Source: Streptomyces thermolilacinus SPC6
GTDB lineage: Bacteria > Actinomycetota > Actinomycetes > Streptomycetales > Streptomycetaceae
Length of the DNA: 64,000 nt
Direction of reading: 5' to 3'
Assembly (NCBI RefSeq): GCF_000478605.2
Contig: NZ_ASHX02000001.1
Span: forward strand, 5,099,001-5,163,000
Positions within the stretch are counted from its first letter, which is position 1; every line of letters starts with the position of its first letter. This document shows, one piece after another, positions 61,085-64,000 of this stretch. Under the pieces are notes generated by a model. The model made no database searches. It saw nothing but the letters and a program-made list of their open reading frames with translations, and had not been told where the DNA came from. Both the position numbers and the translations under genes were made by a program.

Positions 61085-62479
61085 TCAGGCCGGGCGCGCC
61101 GCCGTCTCGCGTACCGCGCGGGCCAGCGTGCGCAGGCCCTCGTCCAGTTCGTCGGCCGTGACGGTCAACGGCGGCAGCAGCTTCACGACCTCGCTCTCCG
61201 GGCCCGACGTCTCCAGCAGCAGGCCCAGGTCGAACGCCCGCTTGCAGATCCGCGACGCCCGCTCCTTCTCCGCGAACTCCAGGCCCCACACGAGGCCCCG
61301 GCCCCGGTAGTGGGCGCCGTCCGCGGAGTTCTCGTCGCAGATGGTCAGCAGCGCCTGCTCGACCTGCTCGCCGCGGGCCAGGGTCTGCCGCTCCAGGCCG
61401 GTGTCCGCCCAGTACGCGCCGAGCGCCGCCGTCGCGGTGACGAACGCCGGGTTGTTGCCGCGGAACGTGCCGTTGTGCTCGCCCGGACCCCATACGTCCA
61501 GCTCCGGCCGGAACAGGCACAGCGACATCGGCAGCCCGTAGCCGCTGATCGACTTGGAGACGGTCACGATGTCCGGGACGATCCCGGCCTCCTCGAAGGA
61601 GAAGAACGCGCCGGTGCGGCCGCAGCCCATCTGGATGTCGTCGACGATCAGCAGCATGTCGCGGCGGCGGCACAGGTCCGCGAGCGCCCGCAGCCACTCG
61701 GGGCGGGCCACGTTGATGCCGCCCTCGCCCTGCACGGTCTCCACGATGACCGCGGCCGGGTGGTTGAGCCCGGAGCCGCTGTCCTCCAGCAGCCGCTCGA
61801 ACCACAGGAAGTCCGGCACCTGCCCGTCCAGGTAGTTGTCGAACGGCATCGGCGTGCCGTGCACCAGCGGGACGCCCGCGCCGGCCCGCTTGAAGGCGTT
61901 GCCGGTCACCGCGAGCGAGCCCAGCGACATGCCGTGGAAGGCGTTGGTGAACGACACGATCGACTCGCGCCCCTTCACCTTCCGGGCCAGCTTCAGCGCC
62001 GCCTCCACGGCGTTGGTGCCGGTCGGGCCGGGGAACATCACCTTGTACGGCAGGTCCCGGGGCCGCAGCACCAGCTCGTGGAACGCCTCCAGGAACGCCC
62101 GCTTGGCCGTCGTCGCCATGTCCAGGCCGTGCGCGATGCCGTCGCGCTCCAGGTAGTCGAGCAGGGCGCGTTTCAGCACGGGGTTGTTGTGGCCGTAGTT
62201 GAGGGAGCCCGCACCGGCGAAGAAGTCCAGGTACGTGTGGCCGTCCTCGTCGGTGAGGCGGGCGCCCTGCGCGCGGTCGAACACGACGGGCCAGCCGCGG
62301 CAGTAGCTGCGCACCTCGGACTCCAGCGCCTCGAAGACGCTCAGGGCGGAGGCGGCCGTGCCGCCGTAGCCGTCGCCCCGGCCGAGGACGGTCGTGGCGG
62401 TGGATGCTGCGGCGGGGGCGGCCGATGTGGCGGGCGCGGCCGGGAAAGGGGAGGGGCCGGCGGGCGGGGTGATGGTCAT
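61085..62479 (-). CDS. ectB: Diaminobutyrate-2-oxoglutarate transaminase
   Basis: Makes L-2,4-diaminobutyrate from aspartate semialdehyde, the first ectoine step. A class III aminotransferase fold: GPTGTNAVEAALKLAR, the Asp of VDDIQMGCGRTG, and the PLP lysine in VSKSISGYG. At 464 residues it is about 40 longer than typical EctB because of an Ala/Pro/Thr-rich N-terminus (2-35) ahead of the conserved LESEVRSYCRGWPVVF. The ATG at 62479 has AGGAG upstream; an internal start is possible but lacks a ribosome site. Confidence 0.95.
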   Translation of the reverse strand: MTITPPAGPSPFPAAPATSAAPAAASTATTVLGRGDGYGGTAASALSVFEALESEVRSYCRGWPVVFDRAQGARLTDEDGHTYLDFFAGAGSLNYGHNNPVLKRALLDYLERDGIAHGLDMATTAKRAFLEAFHELVLRPRDLPYKVMFPGPTGTNAVEAALKLARKVKGRESIVSFTNAFHGMSLGSLAVTGNAFKRAGAGVPLVHGTPMPFDNYLDGQVPDFLWFERLLEDSGSGLNHPAAVIVETVQGEGGINVARPEWLRALADLCRRRDMLLIVDDIQMGCGRTGAFFSFEEAGIVPDIVTVSKSISGYGLPMSLCLFRPELDVWGPGEHNGTFRGNNPAFVTATAALGAYWADTGLERQTLARGEQVEQALLTICDENSADGAHYRGRGLVWGLEFAEKERASRICKRAFDLGLLLETSGPESEVVKLLPPLTVTADELDEGLRTLARAVRETAARPA

Positions 62480-62625
62480 GGCTGATCGCTCCTGCGGTGA
62501 GGAAGAAGTTCGTGGGACGTGCGGGAGGCGCCGGACGCACCGCGGCGGGCGGCGTCCGCGCGTGGGCGCGCGCCGCGACCGGGCGACGCCCGGGGCCGGG
62601 CCGGGCCGGTCCGGGCGCCCGGGGG

Positions 62626-63165
62626 TCAGGCTGTGCGTGCGGCTCCGGTGACGGGCCGGATGCGGTACAGCACCTCGGGCTCGTGGGAGGTGCCCTCCGG
62701 GAACAGCCGGCCGTCGAAGAGGACCTCGCGCTCCAGCGTGGCGCCCCGGCGCTCGGCGAACGAGGTGAACAGCCGGTCGGACGCGGTGTTGTCCGGGGTG
62801 ACGGTCGTCTCCACGGTGTGGACCCCCCGGTCCGCGAGGCGTGTGGTCAGCGCCTCGAGAAGTGCGGCGGCCAGTCCCCGGCCCCGGTGCTCGCGGTCCA
62901 CGGCGACCTGCCAGACGACGAGGGTGCCGGGCCGGTCGGGGCGGAGGTAGCCGGTGACGAACGCGATCGGCTCACCGTCGTCGCCGCGTGCGACGAGGGA
63001 CGTGGCGGCGAAGTCGCGGCACCACAGGAGGTAGCTGTAGGAGGAGTTCAGGTCCAGCACCTCGGAGTCGCGGGCTATCCGCCAGATCGCGGCCCCGTCC
63101 TCCACTCGCGGGCTTTCGATGAATTCGTATCGGGCACGTGCAAGCTCTGCTTGTGCGGCGGTCAT
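62626..63165 (-). CDS. ectA: L-2,4-diaminobutyrate N-gamma-acetyltransferase
   Basis: A 179-residue GNAT enzyme, second ectoine step, with the EctA hallmark VLDLNSSYSYLLWCRDFAATS and acetyl-CoA loop AVDREHRGRGLAAALL. The ATG at 63165 (MTAAQAELAR) lacks a clear ribosome site. First gene of ectABCD; a 146-bp, extremely GC-rich spacer with stem-loop potential separates it from ectB. Confidence 0.94.
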   Translation of the reverse strand: MTAAQAELARARYEFIESPRVEDGAAIWRIARDSEVLDLNSSYSYLLWCRDFAATSLVARGDDGEPIAFVTGYLRPDRPGTLVVWQVAVDREHRGRGLAAALLEALTTRLADRGVHTVETTVTPDNTASDRLFTSFAERRGATLEREVLFDGRLFPEGTSHEPEVLYRIRPVTGAARTA

Positions 63166-63728
63166 GTGAATTGAACTTACCCAGCAATTTCTTGGATTGC
63201 ATCGGTGCGAGACCTTGGGTGGAAAGAGCTGTTGTGTTATCACGCGTGCGCGGGACGCGGAGGGAGGGGACGCGGTTGCGGGGGGTATGAGGAGATATAT
63301 ACGGTCAAAACGGGCGTGATGTGGAGTCCGTCACACTCCCTTGACGCACTTGACACATCGTCGGATCGGTGCGGAATCATTCTGGAAACCCTGCGTTTAG
63401 GATCACGGAAAGCGGGCAGAAGAATGCGGGGAGCTGCCCATTTGAATGCCCCGGGAATTCGCCGGGGAAATGCCCGGCTATCGGCGGCGAAAAGGTAACA
63501 CGCCCCTCGCGCGGCGCCCCGTCCCCGCCCTTGTCCGCCCTTTCCCGGCCCCGCCGCCCCCGGCTCGGCGTGCCGCGCCCCGCGACCGGTTCCCCGCATC
63601 CGGCGCGCGTCGTGTGCGTACTTCGGCGCCGTTCGCCCGTACACATGGGGAAGAGACCGTCCCCGTCCGGTGGTTGAGCGCACGGAACGGACGGGTGCAC
63701 GGGTGGGGCAGCGAACAGTGAGGGGCGG
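63166..63728. other. 563-bp divergent region between ectA and the LysR gene
   Basis: No convincing gene. It is AT-richer than the rest of the window near 63160-63450 and holds the dyad upstream of ectA, tandem -35-like boxes TTGACG (63341) and TTGACA (63350), and a CCCCGG-N7-CCGGGG stem (63449-63467). It should contain the ect promoter and, further right, the LysR promoter. Confidence 0.6.
63184..63200. promoter_or_regulatory. GCAAT-N7-ATTGC dyad upstream of ectA
   Basis: An inverted repeat 18-35 bp before the ectA ATG in an unusually AT-rich patch. It overlaps where a core promoter would be, so it could be the binding site for an osmotic or nitrogen regulator of ect. Confidence 0.45.
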
Positions 63729-64000
63729 GTGGGCGCGGCTGTGGAACTGCGTCAGCTGGAGTACTTCGTCGCCGTGGCCGAGGAGCTCGGCCTCGGACGC
63801 GCCGCCGAACGGCTGGAGACCCCCGAAGGGGAGGTCCGGCGCCGGATCGACGGCCTGGAAAGGGAGTTGGGCCTGCGGCTGTTCGAGCCGGGGGCGCCGC
63901 CCCGGCACGTCCGGCTCACCGCCGCCGGTGAGCGTCTGCTGCCCGAGGCGCGGGCCGCGCTCGCGGCGGCCGACCGGGTGCGGCAGACGGCCGCGGGCAT
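63729..64000 (+). CDS. LysR-family transcriptional regulator, 3' end missing
   Basis: About 90 residues to the window edge: VELRQLEYFVAVAEELGLGRAAERL... RRRIDGLERELGLRLFEPG... VRLTAAGERLLPEARAAL, the LysR winged helix-turn-helix and linker. The recognition helix is unusual, TPEGEVRRR instead of the common SQPALSRQ. GTG 63729 with GAGGGG just before it is preferred; GTG 63741 is possible. Divergent from ectABCD, so it is a candidate local regulator. Confidence 0.85.
   Translation, partial: MGAAVELRQLEYFVAVAEELGLGRAAERLETPEGEVRRRIDGLERELGLRLFEPGAPPRHVRLTAAGERLLPEARAALAAADRVRQTAAG

Noticed and set aside
63205..63498. A 97-codon rightward frame between ectA and the LysR gene
   Set aside because: No ribosome site, no domain, and it covers the probable promoter region.
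1..64000. CRISPR array, tRNA or rRNA genes
   Set aside because: No regularly spaced short repeats with unique spacers and no recognisable RNA gene by eye. The repeats present are few, short and either coding or promoter-linked.

Overview
The window reads as a piece of the core chromosome of a Streptomyces-type actinomycete. G+C is very high throughout, GTG starts and 4-base ATGA/GTGA stop-start overlaps are frequent, and the marker genes form the actinobacterial set: opcA next to zwf, a suf operon led by a SufR regulator, actinobacterial dapD, holin-X/DUF3618/DUF4235 proteins, and ectABCD. I see no tRNA, rRNA, insertion sequence, integrase or CRISPR array. Both ends cut genes: a poly-gamma-glutamate hydrolase-like gene on the left and a LysR regulator on the right.

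Layout. 1-9 kb: a convergent PGA-hydrolase-like gene, then a leftward pentose-phosphate operon (tkt, tal, zwf, opcA, pgl in transcription order). 8-10.5 kb: ctaB and ctaA for heme O/A synthesis, flanking a 107-residue unknown. 10.6-12.3 kb: a two-gene ABC exporter. 12.5-19.3 kb: the suf operon (sufR-sufB-sufD-Rieske-sufC-sufS-sufU-sufT), with a SufR-type box on the sufR start and an iron-box-like sequence just upstream. 19.5-34 kb: housekeeping and accessory genes, namely a membrane protein, dapD, a broken Imm1-like gene, a small secreted peptide, a dapA-like gene, a three-gene membrane operon, a tandem-ABM protein behind a SoxR-type promoter, a secreted nuclease/phosphatase, a PhoX-like phosphatase, a double-TerD protein and an AraC regulator.

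34.4-51.5 kb is a pectin/arabinan utilisation region: a uronate dehydrogenase with a divergent unknown TIM-barrel-like protein, a GntR regulator, a DHDPS-family lyase, an L-arabinonate-dehydratase-like IlvD/Edd protein, a sugar ABC transporter, a Gfo/Idh/MocA oxidoreductase, a DUF6807 protein, a GH43 glycosidase, a CE12 esterase, a PL1 pectate lyase and a pectin methylesterase. A 2-oxoglutarate-semialdehyde dehydrogenase with its own IclR regulator lies at 56.4-58.8 kb. Together these could carry pectin-derived uronate and/or arabinose oxidatively into 2-oxoglutarate. 51.5-56.4 kb holds a membrane protein/histidine kinase/response regulator operon and small proteins. 58.9-63.2 kb holds a FrnE-like thioredoxin-fold protein and the leftward ectABCD compatible-solute operon.

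Strong perfect hairpins separate most convergent gene pairs and mark transcription-unit ends. The best candidates for something under-described are the pectin/arabinan region with its unassigned TIM-barrel and DUF6807 members, and the stacked iron and Fe-S control sites ahead of suf.
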